Shown: piece by piece, positions 15,668 to 23,390 of the stretch
Position numbering within the stretch: the first letter of the stretch is position 1
Layout: every line of letters starts with the position of its first letter
The notes under the pieces: model-generated
What the model saw: only the letters and a program-made list of their open reading frames with translations
Told to the model about the DNA's origin: nothing
The model's database searches: none
Made by a program: the position numbers and the translations under genes
Origin: JBQTHD01 sp052390275
GTDB taxonomy: Bacteria > Actinomycetota > Acidimicrobiia > Acidimicrobiales > AC-14
Assembly: GCA_052390275.1 (NCBI GenBank)
Contig: JBQTHD010000026.1
Span: 1 to 28,432, forward strand
Length of the DNA stretch: 28,432 bases
Reading direction: 5' to 3'

Positions 15668-17320
15668 GTGGCCATGCCTGTCGCCAGGATCATGGTCAGG
15701 GTGGACGGGCGCTCGAGTCCTGAGGCGTTCAAGCTGGCGAAACCTGGGGGCAACATCAGGCCGTTAGCCATTGCCGGGGTGGGTGACCTCTTCGATGACT
15801 ATGTCCCGGCCGGGGCGTGGGACGAGATGTTTGTCACCCCCACCGAGACCCGCGACGCCTACCAGACCTTGCGCGAGGTGCTGGGAACCATGAGCGGCGA
15901 GGACTTCCGGATCCGCTGCGGGGCCCGGGACCGCAGTTTCCGGGACCAGGGAATCACCTTCTCCCTGCTGGGCGAGGAACGCCCTTTCCCTTTGGACCTG
16001 GTTCCCCGGGTGATCCCCGCCCAGGAATGGACGTTGATCGAGGCCGGGATCGTGCAGCGGGTTCGAGCCCTGGAGGCGTTCCTGGACGACATCTACAGCG
16101 CCGGCCAGGTCACCGCGGAGGGCATCGTTCCCCGCCGGCTCGTCACCTCCTCCTCGCACTTCCACCGGGAGGCCTTCGGGCTCCGGCCGCCCAACGGCGT
16201 GAGGGTCCACGTATCGGGCGTGGACCTGGTGCGGGACGGCCGGGGTCGCTACCTGGTGCTGGAGGACAACCTGCGGACCCCGTCGGGGATCTCCTACGTG
16301 ATCGAGAACCGTCGGGCCATGACCCACGTGTTCCCCGAACTCTTCGCCAGCCATCGGGTCCGGCCGGTGGCCGACTACCCGGCCCGCCTGCTGGAGGCGC
16401 TACGGGCTGCGGCCCCCCCGGGGCGCGACAACCCCAACGTGGTCGTGCTCACCCCCGGCGTCCACAACGCCGCCTACTTCGAGCATTCCTTCCTGGCCCG
16501 CCAGATGGGCGTGGAACTGGTCGAAGGCCGCGACCTGATCTGCCGGGACGGCTTCGTGGCCATGCGCTCCACCTCCGGCGAGCAGAGGGTGGACGTGGTC
16601 TACCGCCGGGTGGACGACGACTATCTCGACCCCCTGCATTTCCGCCCTGGTTCCCTCCTGGGCTGCCCAGGGATCCTCAACGCCGCCCGCATGGGGCGGG
16701 TCAGCATCGCCAACGCCATCGGCAACGGCGTGGCCGACGACAAGGCCATATATCCCTACGTCCCGGCCCTGATCCGCTACTACCTGGGGGCCGAGCCCAT
16801 CCTGGGCAATGTCGACACCTACCTGCTCGACGACCCGGACGTGTTGAGCCACGTCCTGGCCCACCTGGACCAACTGGTGCTCAAGCCCGTCGACGGCTCG
16901 GGCGGGCACGGCCTGGTCATCGGCCCGGCGGCCACGTGCGCCCAGTTGGAGGACGTGGCGGCCAGGATCACGGCCAACCCCCGAGGCTGGATCGCCCAGG
17001 ATGTCATCGCTTTGTCCACCTCGCCCACCTTGGTGGGCGAGGCGTTCGAGCCCCGCCACGTGGATCTGCGGCCTTTCGCGGTCAACGACGGTCACCGCAT
17101 CTGGGTGGCGCCCGGGGGCCTGACCCGGGTGGCGCTTCCGGCCGGGAGTCTGGTGGTCAACTCCAGCCAGGGGGGAGGGTCCAAGGACACCTGGGTTCTG
17201 TCCGCCGACGCCCGGCCCCGCCCTCAACCGGTCCCGGTCCTGGTGCCCGCCGGTACGCCGGTGCGCGGCCAACCGGTGGAACGGGGACCCACTCAGATCC
17301 TGACCGGCCAACAGCAGTGA
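15668..17320 (+). CDS. Circularly permuted type 2 ATP-grasp protein
   Basis: This is a carboxylate-amine ligase-like protein of the circularly permuted ATP-grasp family, often annotated as DUF404/DUF407. It probably forms peptide or amide bonds using ATP. Family blocks are clear: LFDDYVPAGAWDEMF, IPAQEWTLIEAGIVQRVRAL, FLDDIYSAGQV, LVLEDNLRTPSGISYVIENR, VVYRRVDDDYLDPLHF, LLGCPGILNAARMGRVSIAN, NAIGNGVADDK, and the ATP-binding LVLKPVDGSGGHGLVIG. The GTG at 15668 has AGGGAG 5 bases upstream. It adds about 37 residues before the usual family start, and a GTG at 15779 (LFDDY region) is an alternative. It heads the conserved trio with alpha-E and transglutaminase genes, for which a peptide-tagging or peptide-synthesis role has been proposed from comparative genomics but not settled. 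Confidence 0.88.
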   Translation: MAMPVARIMVRVDGRSSPEAFKLAKPGGNIRPLAIAGVGDLFDDYVPAGAWDEMFVTPTETRDAYQTLREVLGTMSGEDFRIRCGARDRSFRDQGITFSLLGEERPFPLDLVPRVIPAQEWTLIEAGIVQRVRALEAFLDDIYSAGQVTAEGIVPRRLVTSSSHFHREAFGLRPPNGVRVHVSGVDLVRDGRGRYLVLEDNLRTPSGISYVIENRRAMTHVFPELFASHRVRPVADYPARLLEALRAAAPPGRDNPNVVVLTPGVHNAAYFEHSFLARQMGVELVEGRDLICRDGFVAMRSTSGEQRVDVVYRRVDDDYLDPLHFRPGSLLGCPGILNAARMGRVSIANAIGNGVADDKAIYPYVPALIRYYLGAEPILGNVDTYLLDDPDVLSHVLAHLDQLVLKPVDGSGGHGLVIGPAATCAQLEDVAARITANPRGWIAQDVIALSTSPTLVGEAFEPRHVDLRPFAVNDGHRIWVAPGGLTRVALPAGSLVVNSSQGGGSKDTWVLSADARPRPQPVPVLVPAGTPVRGQPVERGPTQILTGQQQ

Positions 17321-17351
17321 GCCGGATCTCAAGCGGCAGGCGGGTGGGTCC

Positions 17352-18281
17352 GTGCTGAGCCGGATCGCCGAGTCCCTCTACTGGCTGGGCCGTTACGTCG
17401 AGCGGTCGGAGGACACCGCCCGTATTCTCGACGTTCACTATCACCTGCTCCTGGAGGACCTGAGCATCGACGAGGCCTCGGCCTGTTCGGTGCTGCTCGA
17501 GATCATGGGCCTCGCCGCCCCGCCCGGTGGAGGCCAGGACTCCGAAACGGTCACCCGGCTACTGGCTTTCGACCCCGATCACACCGCCTCGATCGTGGGC
17601 TCCGTATCGGCGGCGTGGACCAACGCCCGGGGAATCCGCGAGGCCGTTTCGTCGGAGATGTGGGAGTGCCTCAACGCCACCTACCAGGCTCTCGGCGCCC
17701 AGGTTGTGGCCGCCCGGGCGGAGGCGCCCCACGCCTTCTTCGGGTGGGTCAAATCTCGCGCGGCCATGCTCGGCGGCCTGGCCGACTCGACCTTGAGCCA
17801 CGACGACGGTTGGCGGTTCTTCGTGCTCGGACGCAGCCTGGAACGAGTGGACATGACCGCCCGGCTGCTGTCGGCCCGCTACGGCGACGCCTGGGGCCAC
17901 AGCGGATGGATCACCACCCTGCGCTGCTGCTCGGCCTACGAGGCCTACCTGCGCACCTACCGCCGGGCGGTGGACGGGTCCCTGGCGGCGGAGTTCCTTC
18001 TTCTCGACCGGTTGTTTCCCCGATCGGTGTTCTGCGCCCTGAGCCAGGCCGAGGCCTGCCTGGCCGAGATCGACCCCTCGGCGCGCCGGGCCGGGGTGGT
18101 CGACGACGCCCGCCGCCACCTGGGCCGGGCCCGCACAACCTTGGAGTTCGGGTCGGGGCCGGACCTGGTGGCCAACCTGGGCCAGCACCTGACCCGGGTA
18201 CAGGCCGACTGCGCCCGGGCCGGGACCGCCATCGCTGAGCGCTACTTCCGCCACACCGCGGCCGTGGCCTGGAGCGCCTGA
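17352..18281 (+). CDS. Alpha-E domain protein (DUF403)
   Basis: This 309-residue all-helical protein begins MLSRIAESLYWLGRYVERSEDTAR, diagnostic of the alpha-E family. Other family blocks are WECLNATYQ and GRSLERVDMTARLL. No enzymatic motif is known; it almost always accompanies the ATP-grasp and transglutaminase partners, sometimes fused to the ATP-grasp, suggesting a shared complex. The GTG lies 31 bp after the ATP-grasp stop with G-rich sequence before it. Its TGA overlaps the next ATG (TGATG at 18279-18283), indicating coupled translation. Confidence 0.88.
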   Translation: MLSRIAESLYWLGRYVERSEDTARILDVHYHLLLEDLSIDEASACSVLLEIMGLAAPPGGGQDSETVTRLLAFDPDHTASIVGSVSAAWTNARGIREAVSSEMWECLNATYQALGAQVVAARAEAPHAFFGWVKSRAAMLGGLADSTLSHDDGWRFFVLGRSLERVDMTARLLSARYGDAWGHSGWITTLRCCSAYEAYLRTYRRAVDGSLAAEFLLLDRLFPRSVFCALSQAEACLAEIDPSARRAGVVDDARRHLGRARTTLEFGSGPDLVANLGQHLTRVQADCARAGTAIAERYFRHTAAVAWSA

Positions 18282-19129
18282 TGGCGTGGCGGATGTCCAT
18301 CGAGCACTGCACCCGATACCGGTACTCGGCCCTGGTGGCCACGTCCTACAACGAGGCCCGCCTCACCCCGTTGACCACGCCCAGCCAGACCACCCTGGAC
18401 TCCTCTGTGGTGGTGTCGCCGCCCGCCTTCGTGTCGCGCTACTGGGACTACTGGGGCACCCTGGTCCACGCCATCGAGGTCCATCAACCTCACACCGAGT
18501 TGGAGGTCAAGGGTCACTCGGTGGTCGAGGGTCCCGACCAGACAGCGCCACCGGCCCGGGTCCAAGGTTGGGAGGCGCTGGAGGACCCCGCCGCCCAAGA
18601 TCGCCTTTGCGAATACCTGGCGCCATCGGCCTGGGTCCCCGCCGACACCCAGATCAGTGAGGTGGGTGCCGCCCTGCGGGCCCGGTCCCAGTCCCCGGCC
18701 GACGCGGTGGCCGCGACCCTGTCGTGGGTGGGTGACCAACTGCACTACGAGGCTGGGGCCACCACGGTGTCCACTTCGGCGGTGGAGGCCTGGCGGGCGG
18801 GGCTAGGCGTGTGCCAGGACTTCGTCCACCTGTCCGTTGCTTTGCTTCGGGCTGCGGGCGTGCCGGCCCGCTACGTGTCCGGTTACCTCCATCCCGATCC
18901 GGACCCCGTCGTTGGATCGGCCCTGCGAGGGGAGAGCCACGCCTGGTTGGAGGCCTGGACCGGGGACTGGACCGCCCATGACCCCACCAACCGGGCAGAG
19001 GTGGGGGAACGGCACGTGGTGGTGGCCCGGGGCCGCGACTACGGAGACGTCGCCCCTCTAAAGGGGATATACAGCGGGGGATCGGCGGCCCAGTCGGAGG
19101 TGACGGTCACGCTGACCCGCCTAGCCTGA
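18281..19129 (+). CDS. Transglutaminase-like protease of the alpha-E/ATP-grasp operon
   Basis: This 282-residue protein has the bacterial transglutaminase-like N-terminal domain (IEHCTRYRYSALVATSYNEARLTP) followed by a papain-fold core. The triad is visible: Cys 178 in GLGVCQDFVH, His 220 in ESHAWLEAW, Asp 234 in AHDPTN. Such proteins cleave or transfer amide bonds and would oppose or process the product of the ATP-grasp ligase. No signal peptide is seen, so it is probably cytoplasmic. It is the third gene of the coupled trio. Confidence 0.9.
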   Translation: MAWRMSIEHCTRYRYSALVATSYNEARLTPLTTPSQTTLDSSVVVSPPAFVSRYWDYWGTLVHAIEVHQPHTELEVKGHSVVEGPDQTAPPARVQGWEALEDPAAQDRLCEYLAPSAWVPADTQISEVGAALRARSQSPADAVAATLSWVGDQLHYEAGATTVSTSAVEAWRAGLGVCQDFVHLSVALLRAAGVPARYVSGYLHPDPDPVVGSALRGESHAWLEAWTGDWTAHDPTNRAEVGERHVVVARGRDYGDVAPLKGIYSGGSAAQSEVTVTLTRLA

Positions 19130-19172
19130 GCCGTCGGCGACGGTCATCACCGGTTCGGTGGGAGGTTGTGGC

Positions 19173-20171
19173 GTGAAGCCAGGGGCGGTGGAGACGGTGG
19201 CGGAGTTGCTGGCAGGCGTCGATCGACGCGAGCCGTTCGTCAACCCTGACGGTCGCTCGGCCTCGGCCTTCGAGCGGGTGTGGATAGAGGGACAGGCCCA
19301 CATCGTCAAGTACCTGCACCTCGACGACGACTTCACCATGCGGGCATCGGGGGACCTGGGGTGCCGGGCGGTGCGGGCCTGGGAGATGGGCCTGCTCGAT
19401 GCCGCTCCCGGACTGATCGACCACGCCACAGTGGGCGCGGCCCACGGGCACGGGCGCAACGGTTGGGGTGGCGCCTTGTTGATGCGGGACGTGTGCAGCG
19501 AGTTGGCCTCGGTAGGCGACGCTGTCCTGCCAGGTGATCAACACGACGCCTTCGTCGATCACCTGGCCGGGTGGTGCGCGGCAACCTGGGGATTCTCCGA
19601 CGGTGGGCGAGGGCTACTCGCCTACGAGGCCCGGTGGGGGTTCTTCGGACAGGCGGCCCTGGAGGCCGAGGGCCGCCTGGGCTGGCCGGAACGAGTTCCC
19701 CGGGTGGCGGCCCAGGGCTGGGAGGAGTTCTCCCGCCGGGCCCCCGCCCAGGTGGCCGAGGCGGTCGAGCAACTGCGCCGCGATGTGGGTCCCCTGGCCG
19801 ACGCCCTGGCTCTGACCCCGTCGTGCCTGCTCCACGGCGACCCCAAGGCGTCGAATATGGGGACCGCCGCCGACGGGCGGACGGTGCTCATCGATTGGGC
19901 CTACGTGGGCCAGGGCCCGGCCTGTCACGAGTTGGGCTGGTATCTGGCTCTCAACCGGGCCAAGCTGCCGACGACCAAGGAGGCGACCATCGACGCCTTC
20001 TCAGCCCGGCTCGGGGCCCACGGGGTGGACACGACAGGGTGGTGGGACCGCCAGTTGGGGTTGGCCCTGCTGGGAACCCTGGTGCAGTTCGGCTGGGAGA
20101 AAGCTTTGGGTAGCGAGGACGAACTGGGCTGGTGGTGCGATGCCGCCCGCACCGGACTCTGTTTCCTCTAG
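19173..20171 (+). CDS. Aminoglycoside-phosphotransferase-fold small-molecule kinase
   Basis: This 332-residue protein has the APH/choline-kinase-like catalytic motifs LLHGDPKASNMG (His 221, Asp 223, Asn 228) and LIDWAYVGQGPACHELGWYL (Asp 241). The substrate cannot be read from sequence. The GTG at 19173 is chosen because GGGAGG lies 7 bases upstream; an in-frame GTG at 19158 precedes that site. It lies 43 bp after the transglutaminase on the same strand and may belong to the operon. No resistance role should be assumed. Confidence 0.75.
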   Translation: MKPGAVETVAELLAGVDRREPFVNPDGRSASAFERVWIEGQAHIVKYLHLDDDFTMRASGDLGCRAVRAWEMGLLDAAPGLIDHATVGAAHGHGRNGWGGALLMRDVCSELASVGDAVLPGDQHDAFVDHLAGWCAATWGFSDGGRGLLAYEARWGFFGQAALEAEGRLGWPERVPRVAAQGWEEFSRRAPAQVAEAVEQLRRDVGPLADALALTPSCLLHGDPKASNMGTAADGRTVLIDWAYVGQGPACHELGWYLALNRAKLPTTKEATIDAFSARLGAHGVDTTGWWDRQLGLALLGTLVQFGWEKALGSEDELGWWCDAARTGLCFL

Positions 20172-20184
20172 CTGGTGCCCAGAT

Positions 20185-20691
20185 TCATCGCCCCTTACCG
20201 GGGCGGCCGTTCGGCTGGTGCGACGGGTCGCGGTGCTTGGGGGGTCGGGTATCCGGCCGGCTCATGACCATGTCGATGGCGCTCCACAGCGTCTTGGAGT
20301 GGGGGTAGAAGGCGAAGGGGGCGACCACCGCCGCCCCGATGCCGCCCACCAACATGGGCCAGACGTCGGCATCGGGGTTGGCGGCCAGGACCACGATGGC
20401 GGGCACCACGGTGAGGCCGAAGACCAGGATCTCGGTCACGGCCAGGTTGAGCGTGTACGCCCCGAGGAAGAACGCCTCGGCCCGTTCGAAGCGGTAGCCA
20501 CAGCCCGGACAGATCTCGCGCATCTTGAGGTAGCCGACGAACAACCCCTTGGCCCCGCAGCGGGCACACCGCTTTCGTAGGCCCCGCCAGATGAGCCGAC
20601 GCGACGACACCTCCGGCGAGTCCGAACGGAATGGCCCTTGGGTGACTGGCTCGACTCCGGAGGCGCCCGGGTCGAGGGGGTCCGAGGTCAT
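20185..20691 (-). CDS. DUF983 family zinc-ribbon membrane protein
   Basis: This 168-residue protein has a zinc-ribbon made of CARCG and, about 20 residues later, CPGCG, typical of DUF983. Two hydrophobic segments follow (TLNLAVTEILVFGLTVVPAIV and WPMLVGGIGAAVVAPFAFY), then YPHSKTLWSAIDMVM, the family C-terminal block. Function is unknown; related genes often sit near haem/copper respiratory or haem genes, and here the divergent neighbour is an MhuD-like haem oxygenase 59 bp away. The ATG at 20691 begins a ~30-residue polar N-terminus. Confidence 0.85.
   Translation of the reverse strand: MTSDPLDPGASGVEPVTQGPFRSDSPEVSSRRLIWRGLRKRCARCGAKGLFVGYLKMREICPGCGYRFERAEAFFLGAYTLNLAVTEILVFGLTVVPAIVVLAANPDADVWPMLVGGIGAAVVAPFAFYPHSKTLWSAIDMVMSRPDTRPPKHRDPSHQPNGRPGKGR
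20189..20205. terminator. Hairpin between convergent genes, weak terminator candidate
   Basis: CGCCCC-TTACC-GGGGCG forms a 6-bp GC stem with a 5-base loop, 17 bases after the kinase stop at 20171. It overlaps the last codons of the opposing DUF983 gene. It has no T-tract in either direction, so function is tentative. Confidence 0.3.
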
Positions 20692-20750
20692 GCTCGCCAG
20701 CGTGTCTCATCCAGCCTGGGCAGAACCACACCAGCCCCTAGGGTTGGCGG

Positions 20751-21206
20751 GTGAGCATCGTCAAGATCAACGCCATCACCGTCCCGGCCGGCCAGGGAGA
20801 CGAACTGGCCCGCCGGTTTGCCTCCCGGGCGGGCGAGGTCGGCAAGTCCGACGGTTTCGAGGAGTTCCAGCTTCTGCGGCCCACCGACGACCGTCACACC
20901 TGGCTGGTCTACACGCGGTGGCGGGACCAGGAGTCCTTCGACGCGTGGATGAACTCCCGGTCCTTTGCCCGGGCCCACGGCGGCGAAGGCGGCCCCGGCG
21001 GTCCCCCCGGCGGCGGCCACCAGGCTGGACCCCCACCGGGGGTTGGCGGATCTCAGAGCGCAGGCGGGCCCCCTGGTCATCCCGGATCCGCCGGCGCCGA
21101 AGGTCGACCCGCCGGTGCACCCCCCGGTGGGTCGGGTCCCGCTCCGGTGGGCACCTCGGCCGAGCTGTGGTCTTTCTCGGTCGAGCAACTGGAGGCGTCG
21201 GCCTGA
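20751..21206 (+). CDS. MhuD/IsdG-like haem-degrading monooxygenase
   Basis: The N-terminal ~77 residues are an antibiotic-biosynthesis-monooxygenase (ferredoxin-like) fold close to mycobacterial MhuD: VKINAITVPAG, RFASRA, GFEEFQLLRP. Residues matching the haem site are Asn 7, Trp 66 and a His (76; 75 in MhuD). MhuD-type enzymes bind haem and open the ring to release iron. About 50 Gly/Pro-rich residues (from HGGEGG to GSGPAPVGTS) then separate the His from the last strand ELWSFSVEQL; this loop is short in MhuD. The GTG at 20751 follows AGGGTTGGCGG. The methyltransferase gene begins about 10 bp downstream. Confidence 0.8.
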   Translation: MSIVKINAITVPAGQGDELARRFASRAGEVGKSDGFEEFQLLRPTDDRHTWLVYTRWRDQESFDAWMNSRSFARAHGGEGGPGGPPGGGHQAGPPPGVGGSQSAGGPPGHPGSAGAEGRPAGAPPGGSGPAPVGTSAELWSFSVEQLEASA

Positions 21207-21216
21207 TCCCGCTGCC

Positions 21217-22785
21217 GTGACAGCCGATGGCCCCCATGAGGCGGTGGGTTCGCACGACGTGGTTCGGCCGGGGCGGCCCCCGCCCTCCGAGGTCCCGCCG
21301 CCAACCTCGGTCGCCGGCCCCAGCCCGGGAAGCCCAAAAGGGCGCCGGGCGTCCACCTCCACGTCGAGTTTCGGGGTGGGTCGGCGGGAGGGTCACGACT
21401 CGACGGCCTTCTACGACCGGTTCTGCGCACCCGTCCTCTCCGACGACGATGTGCTGGGAACGAGTCGTCATCCCGTCGACGTCGTTATCGCCGGCGATTC
21501 CCGGGCCATGGACCAGGTCGACGATGCCACCGTCGCCCTGGTGGTTACCTCCCCTCCGTACTTCGCCGGCAAGGAGTACGAAGCCGCCCTGGGTTCGGGT
21601 CACATCCCCGCCACCTACCAGGCCTACCTGGAAATGCTCGGCGACGTGTTCGCCCAGTGTGTGGACAAGCTGGAACCCGGTGGGCGGATAGCGGTGAACG
21701 TGGCCAACCTGGGTCGACGGCCATACCGGTCTCTGTCCGCCGACGTCATCGACATCCTGGGGAATCGCCTCCGTCTCCTGCTTCGGGGAGAAGTCATCTG
21801 GGTCAAGGGTCGGGGGACAGGCGGGTCGTGTGCCTGGGGATCCTTCCAGCGCCCGGCCAATCCGGTGCTGCGGGACCTGACCGAACGCATCGTCATCGCC
21901 AGCAAGGGCCGCTTCGACCGGGCTTTGACCCCGCGACAACGCCACGATCGTGAGCGGCCTTCAACAGCGACGTTGACTCGCGATGAGTTCCTGGAGGCCA
22001 CCACCGACGTTTGGGAGATGGCCCCCGAGAGCGCCACCCGGGTCAACCATCCCGCCCCCTTCCCCGTGGAACTTCCCCAGCGCCTGATCGACCTCTACAC
22101 CTACGCCGGGGACCTGGTCCTCGATCCCTTCATGGGCTCAGGGTCGACCGCGGTGGCCGCGGTGAGAAGCGGTCGTCACTACGTCGGCTACGACACCGAC
22201 CCCGCCTATGTCCACGCCGCCCGGGCTCGGGTGGCCGACGAGGTGGCCCGGTTGGCCTACAACCGCTCGCAGCGACACCACCGGCTTCCCACCGTCGCGC
22301 TGGCGGCGGTGGCCGGCGAACCGGATCCAACCGAGGACGCCCAGGCTCGGGCAATGCGCGAGGGGCGCCGTGCCACCGAGGTCGCCGGTCTGCTGCTGGC
22401 CGGGTGCGGGTTCCGCGACGTTCGTACCGACGTGAAGTACCCAAGGCTGGGCATCGAGATGAGTGTCGTGGCCTGCGACGCGAGCGGTGCGGACTGGGCC
22501 TTCGACGTCTCTGGCGGTTTCACCAACACCCGCTCAGGCCTCAAGCGAGCAGACGAACTCTGGAAGGCACTGGGGAAGGCGGCCGTCTGGCACCAGGCCG
22601 GTCGGGTCATCCCCCTGGTGTTGATCACCACCGACGTTCCCACCGCCGGCAGCGCTGGACACTCGGCCCTGGAGGGGCTGGTCGGCCCGGGGCGGGCGAT
22701 CTGCGACGTGGTCAGGTTGGGCGAGGTGGACGGGATCGAACGCCTCCGCAACTACGCCCAGAAGGGGGCCACCGGGCGCTACTGA
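21217..22785 (+). CDS. Beta-class DNA methyltransferase with extra C-terminal domain
   Basis: This is a site-specific amino-methyltransferase (N4-cytosine or N6-adenine). Catalytic motif IV TSPPY (residues 111-115) precedes the AdoMet motif I DPFMGSGST (303-311), the order of the beta class; TSPPY favours N4-cytosine. Between them lie VIWVKGRG and NPVLRDLTERIVIASKG. About 170 residues follow motif III with no methyltransferase function: an alpha helix (TEVAGLLLAGCGF), strands around MSVVACDASGADWAFDVSGG, a helix (RADELWKALGKAAVW) and strand VIPLVLITTDVP. The GTG at 21217 is the first in-frame start after the haem oxygenase; a GTG at 21376 is also possible, since the first ~60 residues are Pro/Ser-rich. 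No separate endonuclease is adjacent. Confidence 0.85.
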   Translation: MTADGPHEAVGSHDVVRPGRPPPSEVPPPTSVAGPSPGSPKGRRASTSTSSFGVGRREGHDSTAFYDRFCAPVLSDDDVLGTSRHPVDVVIAGDSRAMDQVDDATVALVVTSPPYFAGKEYEAALGSGHIPATYQAYLEMLGDVFAQCVDKLEPGGRIAVNVANLGRRPYRSLSADVIDILGNRLRLLLRGEVIWVKGRGTGGSCAWGSFQRPANPVLRDLTERIVIASKGRFDRALTPRQRHDRERPSTATLTRDEFLEATTDVWEMAPESATRVNHPAPFPVELPQRLIDLYTYAGDLVLDPFMGSGSTAVAAVRSGRHYVGYDTDPAYVHAARARVADEVARLAYNRSQRHHRLPTVALAAVAGEPDPTEDAQARAMREGRRATEVAGLLLAGCGFRDVRTDVKYPRLGIEMSVVACDASGADWAFDVSGGFTNTRSGLKRADELWKALGKAAVWHQAGRVIPLVLITTDVPTAGSAGHSALEGLVGPGRAICDVVRLGEVDGIERLRNYAQKGATGRY

Positions 22786-23309
22786 CCGGCCGATGGCGAG
22801 GCGCTGACCCACAGGGGTTCGTCCACACTCCAGGCTTCGGGGTGCGACATGGCACGGGCCACCAGTTGGGAGAACCGGTCGTCGGCGTCGTCGTCGGGGT
22901 GGGCGTCTGCGATGGTCAGCGGCGAGGCCCTGGTTGGGAGTGGAGCGACGGGGGTCGGCACCTCGACAAGCCCATCCACATCCGCATCCAGATCGACGGG
23001 ATAGCCACGGCAGTCCTCGATGATGGCTGCCGCCGCGTACGCGCCCAGTTCACAGGTCCACCACGAACGGCCGGTGGCTTCGTCGACCACCTGGCGCAGC
23101 GCCGGCCACAGGACGTGGCCTACGAAGTCGCAGGGGACCAGGGCGTGGTTGCGATGGCCGAGATGCCCGTCGAAGATCAACGGGACCGACCACTCGGCCA
23201 GGGACATGGGACCGAACCCGACTCCGGCATTGGTGGGAACGAAGTCGATGTCGAGGGTCAGGCTCAGCTCCCGAGCCAGCGTGGCCAACCGGGCCGAAGT
23301 TGGAGTCAT
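22779..23309 (-). CDS. Hypothetical protein, 176 aa
   Basis: I do not recognise this protein. It begins MTPTSARLATLARELSLTL and has a central block with conserved-looking Trp, His and Cys residues (FDGHLGHRNHALVPCDFVG, RSWWTCELGAYAA), then an acidic segment (DADVDG, DDDADDRF). There is no signal peptide or membrane segment. AGAGGG lies 3 bases before the ATG. Its stop codon overlaps the end of the convergent methyltransferase gene by 7 bp. The ABC transporter gene ends 81 bp upstream on the same strand, so it could be the last gene of that transcript. Confidence 0.65.
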   Translation of the reverse strand: MTPTSARLATLARELSLTLDIDFVPTNAGVGFGPMSLAEWSVPLIFDGHLGHRNHALVPCDFVGHVLWPALRQVVDEATGRSWWTCELGAYAAAAIIEDCRGYPVDLDADVDGLVEVPTPVAPLPTRASPLTIADAHPDDDADDRFSQLVARAMSHPEAWSVDEPLWVSASPSAGQ

Positions 23310-23390
23310 GGGCCCTCTATCGGCCGGTTTCCCCGGCTGGCTTGAGCCTCGAAACCTGGCACTTACGCCCGACCAGTTCGCAGGCGATGC

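Noticed and set aside
16400..17332. Minus-strand open frame opposite the ATP-grasp gene
   Set aside because: The ATP-grasp frame carries all family blocks; the opposite frame is His/Gly/Val-rich noise.
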